Source of the DNA: JAZNQN01 sp045590195
GTDB taxonomy: Bacteria; Bacillota; Clostridia; UMGS1883; UMGS1540
Direction of reading: 5' to 3'
Length of the DNA: 64,000 nt
NCBI GenBank assembly: GCA_045590195.1
Contig: JAZNQN010000044.1
Span: 142,845-206,844 of the forward strand
The first letter of the stretch is position 1. Each line of letters starts with the position of its first letter. Positions 8,115-16,571 of the stretch are shown in pieces. The position numbers and the translations under genes were made by a program. The notes beneath the pieces were generated by a model. That model saw only the letters and a list, made by a program, of their open reading frames with translations, was not told where the DNA came from and did no database searches.

Positions 8115-9242
8115 ATGAAACGCAAAAGATATGTTGCCATAATTGCAATTATCTCTTTAATTGCTTTTCTCGCAATAACACTCCTGCCTACAATTTCAAA
8201 TATTGTTTATGCGGCCGGAACAAGAGCTCAGCTTGAAGAAAAACTTAAACAGTCACAGGCCAGCAAATCTGCGGCAGAACAAAAGGTTAAAGACCTTAAT
8301 GCACAAAAAAGCTCTATAAAAGAAGAGCTTGAAGCTTTAAATTCTCAGATTGCCGAGGTTGAAAACGAAGTAAACGAAATGAACGCGGCAATTGCAGAAA
8401 ACAATGCTCAAATTGAAGCTCAGCAGGAAAAAATTGATATTTACGACGATGAATTCAAAGAAAGAGCCCGCACCATGTACAAACACGGCTCCGTTTCCTA
8501 CCTTGATGTACTTTTTGGGGCAAACAGTTTCAGCGATTTGATGTATAAAGTTAAAATGGTAGAGCGAATAATAAATTACGACAGAGCTATTATTCAGGAA
8601 ATGACCGACGCAAGAACTGCTCTTGAAAAACAAAGGGAAGAAAAAGAATTTAACCTTCAGATTCTTGAAAACAAGCAAAGCGAATACAATTCAAAAATTG
8701 CTTTAAGAAACGAGAAGATAAACCAGATTAACTCCGATGTTGAAGCAGCACGTGCCCAGGCCGACAAAGAAGAAGCCGAAATGGCATCACTTCGCAGCCA
8801 GATAGCAAAGCTTGGTTCTTCCACATCGTCGGGCCCTTCTGTTGCATCTTATGGCTCTATGCAGTGGCCTTCGGCTACATCGAAATATATTACTTCACCT
8901 TACGGAACAAGATTCCACCCCATTCAGAAGCGCTACAAAACCCACACAGGTATTGACATTGGTGCCGCTTCGGGAACACCTGTACTTGCAGCTGAATCGG
9001 GCAAGGTTATTATGGCTCAGTGGAACGGCGGCTACGGAAAATGTGTTGTAATTGACCACGGCGGCGGAATAACAACTCTTTACGGCCACAATAGTTCTTT
9101 AAGTGTAAGCGTTGGCCAGAAGGTTACAAAAGGCCAGCAAATTGCCCTTGTTGGCTCGACAGGCAACTCCACAGGCCCTCACATTCATTTCGAAGTACTT
9201 ATAAATGGTAAGCATACCGATCCTATGGCATATGTAAGATAA
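8115..9242 (+). CDS. EnvC/PcsB-like murein hydrolase activator with coiled coil and M23 (LytM) domain
   Basis: 375 aa. Residues 1-33 form a signal segment. About 34-240 is a long coiled coil (repeated KLKQSQASKSAAEQKV, EALNSQIAEVENEV), the part that binds FtsX in related systems. About 265-375 is an M23 metallopeptidase domain with THTGIDIGA (metal His and Asp) and GPHIHFEVLING (HxH). All zinc ligands are present, so it may itself cleave peptidoglycan, unlike EnvC, whose LytM domain is degenerate. Start ATG 8115 follows AAAGGAG, 18 bases after ftsX. Role in septal or side-wall peptidoglycan cleavage is inferred from family and neighbours. Confidence 0.9.
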   Translation: MKRKRYVAIIAIISLIAFLAITLLPTISNIVYAAGTRAQLEEKLKQSQASKSAAEQKVKDLNAQKSSIKEELEALNSQIAEVENEVNEMNAAIAENNAQIEAQQEKIDIYDDEFKERARTMYKHGSVSYLDVLFGANSFSDLMYKVKMVERIINYDRAIIQEMTDARTALEKQREEKEFNLQILENKQSEYNSKIALRNEKINQINSDVEAARAQADKEEAEMASLRSQIAKLGSSTSSGPSVASYGSMQWPSATSKYITSPYGTRFHPIQKRYKTHTGIDIGAASGTPVLAAESGKVIMAQWNGGYGKCVVIDHGGGITTLYGHNSSLSVSVGQKVTKGQQIALVGSTGNSTGPHIHFEVLINGKHTDPMAYVR

Positions 9243-9260
9243 TTAAACCATATAATTTAC

Positions 9261-9280
9261 GGGCGGCATTTTTGCCGCCC
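9261..9280 (+). terminator. GC-rich hairpin between the LytM gene and the S41 protease gene
   Basis: GGGCGGCA pairs with TGCCGCCC around a 4-base T loop. No T-run follows on either side, so it is at best a weak terminator; a stabilising or processing hairpin within the operon is equally possible. Confidence 0.5.
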
Positions 9281-9308
9281 ATAATAATGTTCGAAAGGAA
9301 GTTTTATT

Positions 9309-10466
9309 TTGTCGGAACGTAAAAAAATTATTCTGTCTGTAATAATTACTTTTCTTGTTACTGTTTTTGGTGTTAACCTCTTTTATGGATTTACAGGCTC
9401 TAAAAGCGAGCTTGTTGAAAGCATTATAAAAGAACACTTTGTTGAAGATGTTGACAGCAGTAAAATTGATGAATATATGGCAAAAGGTGCTGCAGCAGCA
9501 CTGGGTGACGACTATTCATATTACCTTACTTCTGAAGAGTACACCGCACTTATGTCAGACATTACAGGCGAATACAAGGGAATTGGCGTTGAAGTTTATG
9601 TTAGTGCAGAAGGAAATTTAACTGTTTCAAACGTGTTTATGAACACTCCTGCCGAAAAAGCAGGCCTTCGCGCAGGCGACATTATTTATCAGGTTGACGA
9701 TATTGTTGTTGATATGGAAACTTCGGCAGATGCCATAAGCTATATGCGCGGCCTTTCAGAAGAAGGTAAAAAAGCTGAAACTATGACAATTCAGGTGATT
9801 CGCAACAACAACACTTTTTCAGCTGAACTAACACGCGATGAAATTGTTGCTCAAACTATTTTCTCAAAGAATATTGACAATATAAAATATATTCGCATAT
9901 CGTCCTTCTCCCCTTCAACCTATCAGGAATTTGTTACGGCTTTAAATGATATCGACAAATGCAAGGGGCTTATAATCGACGTTCGAAATAATCCCGGCGG
10001 AATACTTCAGACAGTTGTAGACATATGCGACACACTTTTGCCTCAGTCAACCGTTGTTTACACTAAAACGCGCGACGGAAAAGAAAAACATTTCAAAAGC
10101 GACAAAAGCTTTATAAATCTTCCCGTGGCAGTTTTAATAAATGGCGAAAGTGCATCTGCATCGGAAATTTTAGCAGGGGCTATTAAAGATAACAAAGCCG
10201 GCTTACTTATCGGCGAAAAAACCTACGGTAAGGGCAGTGTTCAGGAGATTTTTCCATTTAAGGACAATAGTGCTTTAAAACTTACAATTGCTTATTACTA
10301 CACTCCTTCAGGCGTTTGCATAAACGGGATTGGTATTGAACCTGATTTTGAAGTTGCAATACCCGAAGATACATTGAATCAACCCGTTACTACTTTGTCG
10401 GCAGATAACGACCCTCAGCTTTTAAAAGCCATTGAGCTTATATCAAGCGGAAAAATTACAAGATAA
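9309..10466 (+). CDS. ctpA: C-terminal processing protease, S41 family, with PDZ domain
   Basis: Membrane-anchored serine protease. One N-terminal transmembrane segment (IILSVIITFLVTVFGVNLF), then a PDZ domain around residues 85-175 (NTPAEKAGLRAGDIIYQV), then the S41 catalytic domain. The nucleophile serine is in NGESASASEILAGA and the general-base lysine in EKTYGKGSVQ, so the dyad is intact. Start is TTG at 9309 with GAAAGGAAG upstream; no ATG is suitable. In Firmicutes CtpA-type proteases often sit beside ftsEX and tune peptidoglycan hydrolases or signalling proteins; that role is inferred here. Confidence 0.92.
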   Translation: MSERKKIILSVIITFLVTVFGVNLFYGFTGSKSELVESIIKEHFVEDVDSSKIDEYMAKGAAAALGDDYSYYLTSEEYTALMSDITGEYKGIGVEVYVSAEGNLTVSNVFMNTPAEKAGLRAGDIIYQVDDIVVDMETSADAISYMRGLSEEGKKAETMTIQVIRNNNTFSAELTRDEIVAQTIFSKNIDNIKYIRISSFSPSTYQEFVTALNDIDKCKGLIIDVRNNPGGILQTVVDICDTLLPQSTVVYTKTRDGKEKHFKSDKSFINLPVAVLINGESASASEILAGAIKDNKAGLLIGEKTYGKGSVQEIFPFKDNSALKLTIAYYYTPSGVCINGIGIEPDFEVAIPEDTLNQPVTTLSADNDPQLLKAIELISSGKITR

Positions 10467-10519
10467 CGAATAATCAATTAAATTGCGGTTATAACATTTT
10501 TTGTAAGGAGCTGCAATTT

Positions 10520-10888
10520 ATGATTTATCCAATTTTATTTATTATTGGTGGCACAGGTTACTGTTTGCTTGAAATTATCTGGCGAGGCTATACTCATTGG
10601 AGTATGGCTCTGGCAGGTGCGCTTTCACTTGTGTTTATGGGTTATTTATGCTTAAACTTTAAAGAATTGCCTGTTTTTTTCAAAGCACTGCTTTCTTCTT
10701 TGTTCATTACGGGCACAGAACTTATATTCGGCATAATATTTAACCTTTATTTTAATATGGATGTGTGGAACTATTCAAACAGTCCATTTAATTTTGCAGG
10801 CCAGATTTGCCCACAGTTTTCGCTTTTATGGTTCTTTTTAAGCTATGGGGTAATATTCACTTTGGAAAAGGTTTTTTTAACGCTTTAA
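10520..10888 (+). CDS. Small four-helix membrane protein, CmpB-like putative ABC transporter family
   Basis: 122 aa, almost wholly hydrophobic with four likely transmembrane helices. The motif VWNYSNSPFNFAGQICPQFS is the hallmark of the family annotated as putative ABC transporter type IV (CmpB-like). Despite the name, its transport role is not established, and no ATPase or binding protein is beside it. Ribosome binding site AAGGAGC precedes ATG 10520. It lies between ctpA and another small membrane protein, with 53- and 75-base gaps. Confidence 0.8.
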   Translation: MIYPILFIIGGTGYCLLEIIWRGYTHWSMALAGALSLVFMGYLCLNFKELPVFFKALLSSLFITGTELIFGIIFNLYFNMDVWNYSNSPFNFAGQICPQFSLLWFFLSYGVIFTLEKVFLTL

Positions 10889-10963
10889 TTTTGTCTTTTT
10901 CTATTGACAAGCCTTAAAAGGTGTTATAAAATTATATATTATCAAATTACAGATGAGGTAACT

Positions 10964-11443
10964 ATGTCATCATTTTTAAATTTATTTACAAAAGAAATTT
11001 ATGTGGCATTTGTTTCAATGCTTCCTCTTATTGAACTGCGAGGTGCTATTCCTGTTGGTGCAGCTTTGGGGCTTTCAACACTTACAACCTACATAATAGC
11101 AGTAATAGGAAATTTATTGCCAATTCCGTTTATTCTCTGGTTTTCAAGGCCAATTATGGCGTGGCTTAAAAAAACAAAGCCCCTTCGCCCTATTGCCGAA
11201 AAGCTTGAACAGAAAACAGAGGCAAACAGAGAAAAAATTATGAAGTACAGCGCATTTGGCCTTTTCCTGTTTGTTGCCATTCCTCTTCCGGGAACAGGCG
11301 CATGGTCGGGCGCTCTTGCTGCTGCACTTTTTGATATGAGATTTAAATATGCATTTCCAAGCATTGCGCTTGGCGTTTTAGCCGCAGGGCTTATAATGTG
11401 TTTTGGAACTTCTATTGTTGGGTGGATTATTGGTATTTTTTAG
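10964..11443 (+). CDS. Small multidrug export family membrane protein
   Basis: 159 aa from ATG 10964, chosen for the GATGAGGT site just upstream; an in-frame extension to 10904 has no site. The family mark is the segment LIELRGAIPVGAALGL near the N-terminus, with later IPLPGTGAWSGALAAALF, as in the family annotated small multi-drug export. About four hydrophobic segments. The family belongs to the wider DedA/SNARE-associated superfamily, and the export function is only loosely supported. Precedes metK by 24 bases. Confidence 0.82.
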   Translation: MSSFLNLFTKEIYVAFVSMLPLIELRGAIPVGAALGLSTLTTYIIAVIGNLLPIPFILWFSRPIMAWLKKTKPLRPIAEKLEQKTEANREKIMKYSAFGLFLFVAIPLPGTGAWSGALAAALFDMRFKYAFPSIALGVLAAGLIMCFGTSIVGWIIGIF

Positions 11444-11467
11444 TATTTTAAAGAAAGGCTTTTACTT

Positions 11468-12625
11468 ATGAGAAAATTTTTTACTTCAGAATCAGTTACA
11501 GAAGGTCATCCTGATAAAATGTGTGACCGCATTTCAGATAATATTCTTGATGCTATTTTAGCTCAGGACAAGAACGCAAGGGTTGCCTGCGAAACCTGTA
11601 CAACAACAGGTATTGTTATGGTTATGGGCGAAATTACAACAAATTGCCATGTTGATTTCCCGACAATTGTAAGAGATACTGTTAAAGATATTGGCTACAC
11701 AAACTCTGCCTACGGTTTTGACGCTGAAACCTGCTCTGTTTTAAACAGTATTCACGGCCAGTCGCCTGATATTGCTTTAGGGGTTGATTTATCTCTTGAA
11801 GCTAAAGAAGGTTCCTGCAACTGCGGCAGCGGCGCAGGCGACCAGGGTATGATGTTCGGCTATGCCTGCAACGAAACAAAAACTTTAATGCCTATGCCTA
11901 TATCTCTCGCTCACAAGCTTTCCAAAAAGCTTTCCGAGGTTAGGAAAAATGGAACTCTTACATATTTAAGACCTGACGGCAAAAGCCAGGTAACTGTTGA
12001 ATATGAAAACGACAAGCCCGTAAGAATTGACACGGTTGTAATCTCTACTCAGCACGACCCTGATGTTACACTCGAGCAAATTCGTGAAGATATGATTAAA
12101 TATGTTATTATTCCTTCACTTCCACAAAATCTTTTAGACGACAAAACAAAATATTTTATAAACCCAACAGGCAGATTTGTTGTTGGCGGACCTCACGGCG
12201 ACAGCGGCCTTACAGGAAGAAAAATTATTGTTGACACTTATGGCGGAATGGCTCGCCACGGTGGCGGGGCTTTCTCCGGCAAAGACCCTTCAAAGGTTGA
12301 CAGAAGCGCGGCTTACATGGCAAGATACGTTGCAAAAAATCTTGTTGCCGCTTCTCTTGCTGAAAAATGTGAAGTTCAGCTTGCTTATGCAATTGGTGTT
12401 GCAAAGCCTGTATCTGTCAGAGTTGATACTTTCGGCACTTCAAAGCTTTCTGAAAGTCAGCTTGTAGAAATTGTTAACAAAAACTTCGACCTTCGCCCTG
12501 ACAGCATTATCGAAACTCTCGATTTGAAGCGCCCTATTTACGGCCAGACAGCGGCTTATGGTCACTTTGGAAGAGAAGATGTTGCCCTCCCCTGGGAAAA
12601 CACTTCAATTTCACTTAATCTGTAA
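11468..12625 (+). CDS. metK: S-adenosylmethionine synthetase
   Basis: Makes S-adenosylmethionine from methionine and ATP in the cytosol. Signature motifs are intact: SESVTEGHPDKMCD at the N-terminus (ATP and Mg), GAGDQGMMFGYA near residue 118, and GPHGDSGLTGRKIIVD near residue 240 followed by YGGMARHGGGAFSGKDP. 385 aa is standard. Ribosome binding site AAAGGC lies before ATG 11468. No SAM riboswitch is visible in the short 24-base gap upstream, so it is probably transcribed with the preceding genes. Confidence 0.97.
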   Translation: MRKFFTSESVTEGHPDKMCDRISDNILDAILAQDKNARVACETCTTTGIVMVMGEITTNCHVDFPTIVRDTVKDIGYTNSAYGFDAETCSVLNSIHGQSPDIALGVDLSLEAKEGSCNCGSGAGDQGMMFGYACNETKTLMPMPISLAHKLSKKLSEVRKNGTLTYLRPDGKSQVTVEYENDKPVRIDTVVISTQHDPDVTLEQIREDMIKYVIIPSLPQNLLDDKTKYFINPTGRFVVGGPHGDSGLTGRKIIVDTYGGMARHGGGAFSGKDPSKVDRSAAYMARYVAKNLVAASLAEKCEVQLAYAIGVAKPVSVRVDTFGTSKLSESQLVEIVNKNFDLRPDSIIETLDLKRPIYGQTAAYGHFGREDVALPWENTSISLNL

Positions 12626-12635
12626 CATTACTATC

Positions 12636-12664
12636 CCCCTTTTCATATAATGAATTGGGGGTGG
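12636..12664 (+). promoter_or_regulatory. Hairpin after metK that includes the next gene's ribosome binding site
   Basis: CCCCC (from ~12635) and a following TTTTCAT pair with ATGAA and GGGGG (12657-12661) across a three-base loop with two mismatches. The 3' arm contains the GGGGGTGG that serves as the ribosome binding site of the 88-aa gene at 12673. No T-run follows, so sequestration of that site is more likely than termination. This is inference from base pairing by eye. Confidence 0.4.
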
Positions 12665-12672
12665 TTTATAAG

Positions 12673-12939
12673 GTGCAATATATTTTGCCTGCCCTGCTTG
12701 TTTTTCTTGTTGGCATTATCGGGCTTGTTATTTTGAATTTTTCGCTTTTGCGCCTCAATAGTGAAAGCGTTAAAATTGTAATTGACGGTGATGCTTCTCC
12801 CGAAAACCTTGAAGGGCTTGTAATTGCTGCAAAAGATGTGGCAGAAAGATATTTAATTGGTGCACAGATATACATAGAAGGCGGAAGCGAATTCCAGGTT
12901 GATTTGCTTTGCAAAAGGTATGATGTGCAAAAAATATAA
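12673..12939 (+). CDS. Small single-span membrane protein of unknown function
   Basis: 88 aa from GTG 12673, which has GGGGGTGG 8 bases upstream; a TTG 18 bases earlier is in frame but lies within that site. One N-terminal transmembrane segment (ILPALLVFLVGIIGLVILNF) is followed by a small soluble domain that looks alpha/beta (VKIVIDGDASPENLEGLVIA, YLIGAQIYIEGG). No cysteine or catalytic pattern stands out. It sits between metK and recD2 and ends in a strong terminator. I do not recognise a characterised family. Confidence 0.65.
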   Translation: MQYILPALLVFLVGIIGLVILNFSLLRLNSESVKIVIDGDASPENLEGLVIAAKDVAERYLIGAQIYIEGGSEFQVDLLCKRYDVQKI

Positions 12940-12961
12940 GTGCCCGCAGGGGCACTTTTTA
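12938..12961 (+). terminator. Rho-independent terminator
   Basis: GTGCCC (12940-12945) pairs with GGGCAC (12950-12955), loop GCAG, followed by five Ts. It begins within the stop codon of the 88-aa gene and separates the metK region from recD2. Confidence 0.85.
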
Positions 12962-12979
12962 TAAGGAAAGGAGAATGAT

Positions 12980-15181
12980 ATGGAACAAAACTTTGCCGAA
13001 GGCGTTGTTTCGGAAATTATTTTTACAAATGAAGATAACGGCTATACAGTATGTTCCATCGACAATGGCGATGATGAATTTGTTGCCGTTGGAATTATGC
13101 CCTCCCTTTCCGCAGGCGAAAGCATAAGAATTTACGGCGAATGGACAACCCATCCCGACTATGGCCATCAGTTTAAAGTAACAAGCTACGAAAACATTCT
13201 TCCGAAAACTCAAACTCAAATTCTTATGTACCTTTCTATGGGAATTATAAAGGGTGTTGGCCCTTCAACTGCCAGTAAAATTGTTAAAAAATTTGGCGAT
13301 AAGGCCCTTGATATTATGCGTGACGACCCCATGCAGCTTACCGTAATTAAAGGCATAAGCGAAAACAAGGCTCTTATTATGAGTCAGTCGCTTATTTCAA
13401 AGCAGGTTATGCAAAACCTTGTTATGTTTTTGCAGCCATTTGGCGTAACGGCGGCCTTTGCCCTGAAGGTTTTTAAAAAATTCGGCCCCGAGGCTGTAAA
13501 TAAAATAAAAGAAAACCCATATATTCTTTGCGAGGTTGACGGAATTGGTTTTTTAACGGCGGACAAGCTTGCAGCTAAAATAGGTGTTGAGCCTGACAAC
13601 GAGCAGCGCCTTACGCAGGGTGTTTTATATTGTTTAAAAGAATACTCGCAAAACGGGCACACCTGCGTTGAATACGAAGGGCTTATCTCACTTAGCCAGA
13701 AGGTTTTAAAATGTGATAATACTTGTGCCGAAAACGCAATTTTCTCGCTTATTACAACAGGCAAAATTATAAAAGAAAATATTGGCGACAAGATTTTTTG
13801 CTATCTTCCTGCGTTTTTTAATGCTGAGGTTGGCGTTGCAAGGCGCCTTGAAGCTCTGCTTTTGGAAAGAGGCTCTACTTTATGCAAATCTTTTGATGAA
13901 ACAGTTAAAGCCATTGAAATAAGCAGCGGTATAACTTTATCACAGGAGCAGAAAGAGGCATGCTTTAAAGCCTGTACAAACAGCGTTTTTATTATTACAG
14001 GCGGCCCGGGAACTGGAAAAACAACCATTATAAACACTATTATTTCAATTTTGGAAAAAGAAGATAAAACTGTTGCACTTTGTGCGCCTACAGGCCGCGC
14101 AGCAAAAAGGCTTACAGAAACTTGTGGAATGGAAGCCAAAACCATTCATCGCCTACTTGAAATATGTTTTTCCGAGGGCGAAATGCAAAGCTTTATGCGA
14201 AGCGAAACCTTTCCCGTTGAAGAAGATGTTATAATTGTTGACGAGATGAGTATGGTTGACATACTTTTAATGAATTCGCTTTTAAAGGCAATAAAGCCCG
14301 GTGCAACCCTTATTATGGCAGGAGATTTTGACCAGCTTCCCTCAGTTGGAGCAGGAAATGTTCTTTGCGATATGATAAATTCGGGCAAAATTCCGTTTTT
14401 AAGGCTTACGGAGATTTATCGTCAGGCATCGGAAAGTATGATAGTTGTAAATGCACATAAAATAAACGCCGGCGAAGCACCGATTTTAAACCAAAAGGAC
14501 CGCGACTTTTTCTTTATGGAAAGAGAAGATGCCGACGATATTTTAAATACTGTTTCTGCCCTTTATACAACACGCCTTCCAAATGCGTACGGATACGACA
14601 AAATGGCAGAAATTCAGGTTATATCCCCTGCCAGAAAAACAAGGCTTGGCGTAATTGAACTGAACCGCCGCCTTCAGGCAGATGTAAACCCACCTACCGA
14701 CAAGAAAAACGAAAAAACCTTTGGAGAGTACACTTTCCGCGAAGGCGACAAGGTTATGCAGATAAAGAATAACTACACTACCACCTGGAAAAATATTTAC
14801 GATGGCAGTGAGGGCATTGGCATTTTCAACGGCGATATCGGAAGAATTGTTACAATAAACAGTTACGAAAAAACTATTACAATTGTTTTTGACGAGGAGC
14901 GGCGCGTTATATACGATTTTTCGCAGTTTGAAGAAATTGAGCCTGCATATGCAGTTACTGTTCACAAAAGCCAGGGAAGTGAATTTCCTGCGGTAATAAT
15001 TCCTATGTACCCATCTGCCCCACAGCTTATGAACCGCAACCTTTTATACACGGCTCTTACAAGAGCGAAAAATCTTGTTGTTTTTGTTGGGAGAAAAGAT
15101 TGTCTTTACAAAATGATTCAAAATACCAATGTTTCAGTTAGAAACTGCGGACTTAGAAATAAACTGGAGAAACTGCTTTGA
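12980..15181 (+). CDS. recD2: ATP-dependent RecD2-type DNA helicase
   Basis: 733 aa, the size of stand-alone RecD2 (not the RecBCD subunit). N-terminal OB-like domain, then helix-hairpin-helix repeats around residues 85-210 (IIKGVGPSTASKIVKKFG, EVDGIGFLTADKLA). The superfamily 1 motor follows with Walker A GGPGTGKTTI (~residue 345), motif II VIIVDEMSMVD, SH3-like insertion, and motif VI LLYTALTRAKNLV. All helicase motifs are intact. It acts as a 5'-3' helicase in DNA repair or replication restart. Ribosome binding site AAAGGAGAA precedes ATG 12980. Its stop overlaps the start of comFC. Confidence 0.95.
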   Translation: MEQNFAEGVVSEIIFTNEDNGYTVCSIDNGDDEFVAVGIMPSLSAGESIRIYGEWTTHPDYGHQFKVTSYENILPKTQTQILMYLSMGIIKGVGPSTASKIVKKFGDKALDIMRDDPMQLTVIKGISENKALIMSQSLISKQVMQNLVMFLQPFGVTAAFALKVFKKFGPEAVNKIKENPYILCEVDGIGFLTADKLAAKIGVEPDNEQRLTQGVLYCLKEYSQNGHTCVEYEGLISLSQKVLKCDNTCAENAIFSLITTGKIIKENIGDKIFCYLPAFFNAEVGVARRLEALLLERGSTLCKSFDETVKAIEISSGITLSQEQKEACFKACTNSVFIITGGPGTGKTTIINTIISILEKEDKTVALCAPTGRAAKRLTETCGMEAKTIHRLLEICFSEGEMQSFMRSETFPVEEDVIIVDEMSMVDILLMNSLLKAIKPGATLIMAGDFDQLPSVGAGNVLCDMINSGKIPFLRLTEIYRQASESMIVVNAHKINAGEAPILNQKDRDFFFMEREDADDILNTVSALYTTRLPNAYGYDKMAEIQVISPARKTRLGVIELNRRLQADVNPPTDKKNEKTFGEYTFREGDKVMQIKNNYTTTWKNIYDGSEGIGIFNGDIGRIVTINSYEKTITIVFDEERRVIYDFSQFEEIEPAYAVTVHKSQGSEFPAVIIPMYPSAPQLMNRNLLYTALTRAKNLVVFVGRKDCLYKMIQNTNVSVRNCGLRNKLEKLL

Positions 15182-15897
15182 AAAAACTGATTTCAAAAAT
15201 ACTTCACGTGCTTTATCCAACAAAATGTGTTTTTTGCGAAGGCTTTATAAAAGACAGCAAAATTCGAATTTGCAATAAATGTGCGAAAAATATAAGCTAT
15301 AACAAAAATTACTGCCTTAAATGCGGCGACAGAATTGACGCCGTTTTCGGCGCTCCTATTTGCCAGCACTGCCGCGGCAAAAGCAGGCACTTTGAAAGAG
15401 TTTTTGTTCCACTTATATATAAAGATAAAGTACGAAATTCTATATTAAGCTTCAAATTTCGCGGAAGGAAAAGCTATAGCAAAACTTTTGCAATTTTAAT
15501 TTTTACACATCTTCGCCAACACGGTTTTATTCCCGACAAAGTAACCTTTGTTCCAATTCATAAGAAACGCCTTCTCAAAAGAGGTTACAACCAAACAGAG
15601 GTTGTTGCAAAAGAACTGGCTGCGCTTTTAAACGTTCCGTGTTTGCCTCTTCTTAAAAAGAGCTATTTTACGCCTAAGCTTTCAAATCTTTCATTCGCTC
15701 AGCGAATTAATACAGTTAAAGGCTCTTTTGAGGCAATAAATACCGGCGAAAATTTAAAAGATAATAATATTTTACTTGTTGATGACATTATTACAACATC
15801 TGCAACTGCAGAAGAATGTTGTTCTGTTCTTAAAAAAGCATTTGGTTGCAAACTATATGTTGCCGCCATTGCATCATCAGAAAGGCATAAAAAATAA
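15178..15897 (+). CDS. comFC: ComF family protein (phosphoribosyltransferase-like)
   Basis: 239 aa. N-terminal zinc-ribbon cysteines: CVFCEGF, CNKCAKN, CLKCGDR, CQHCRGK. The C-terminal type I phosphoribosyltransferase fold carries the PRPP loop NILLVDDIITTSATAEEC. ComFC homologues take part in uptake of transforming DNA or in DNA repair, working with the ComFA helicase, which is absent here; the gene instead follows recD2. Start is TTG 15178, overlapping the recD2 stop by 4 bases with GGAG upstream, indicating coupling. Confidence 0.9.
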   Translation: MKKLISKILHVLYPTKCVFCEGFIKDSKIRICNKCAKNISYNKNYCLKCGDRIDAVFGAPICQHCRGKSRHFERVFVPLIYKDKVRNSILSFKFRGRKSYSKTFAILIFTHLRQHGFIPDKVTFVPIHKKRLLKRGYNQTEVVAKELAALLNVPCLPLLKKSYFTPKLSNLSFAQRINTVKGSFEAINTGENLKDNNILLVDDIITTSATAEECCSVLKKAFGCKLYVAAIASSERHKK

Positions 15898-15922
15898 CCC
15901 ATCGAAAGATGGGTTATTTTTG
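15891..15922. terminator. Bidirectional terminator between comFC and upp
   Basis: AAAATAACCCATC and GATGGGTTATTTT form a perfect 13-bp stem around a GAAA loop. A-run and T-run flank both sides, so it can end the plus-strand recD2-comFC message and the minus-strand uraA-upp message. Confidence 0.93.
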
Positions 15923-15928
15923 TTTTTA

Positions 15929-16555
15929 TTAAAGTGTTCCGAAAAGTCTGTCGCCGGCATCTCCAAGGCCGGGAACAATATAAGCATTTTCGTTAAGTTT
16001 TTCATCGAGAGCTGCAACATAAATATCAACATCAGGATGAGCTTTCTGAACAACCTCAACGCCCTCGGGAGCTGCAATTACGCACATAAGCTTAATTTTT
16101 TTAGCTCCGCGTTTTTTAATAAAATCAATTGCTGCCGCAGAAGAGCCACCTGTTGCAAGCATTGGGTCAACAACGATTACCTGGCGCTGTTCAATATCTG
16201 TTGGCAGTTTGCAATAATACTCAACAGGCTGATGAGTATCATGGTCGCGATAAAGGCCTATATGCCCAACTTTAGCCGCAGGAATAAGGCTCATTAAAGC
16301 ATCAACCATTCCAAGGCCGGCACGAAGTATTGGCACAATTGCAACCTGTTTTTTAATTTCTTTACCAATTGTTTCACAAATAGGTGTTTTAACCTTTTTG
16401 TCAGTAAGTTCGAGGTCTTTAGTAGCCTCGTATCCCATAAGAAGAGCAATTTCGTTTACAAGTTCACGAAAGTCTTTTACAGTTGTGTTTTCATCTCTAA
16501 GCATTGTCACTTTATGGGCAATTAAGGGATGATTCATTACATAAAGTTCACTCAT
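15929..16555 (-). CDS. upp: Uracil phosphoribosyltransferase
   Basis: Salvages uracil with PRPP to UMP. 208 aa, full length. PRPP-binding motif VVDPMLATGGSSAAAIDFI near residue 125 and the uracil-binding C-terminal segment AYIVPGLGDAGDRLFGT are intact. It is 16 bases downstream of the uracil permease gene on the same strand, forming a uracil uptake-and-salvage unit. Confidence 0.97.
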   Translation of the reverse strand: MSELYVMNHPLIAHKVTMLRDENTTVKDFRELVNEIALLMGYEATKDLELTDKKVKTPICETIGKEIKKQVAIVPILRAGLGMVDALMSLIPAAKVGHIGLYRDHDTHQPVEYYCKLPTDIEQRQVIVVDPMLATGGSSAAAIDFIKKRGAKKIKLMCVIAAPEGVEVVQKAHPDVDIYVAALDEKLNENAYIVPGLGDAGDRLFGTL

Positions 16556-16571
16556 TTTTATCCCTCTTTTA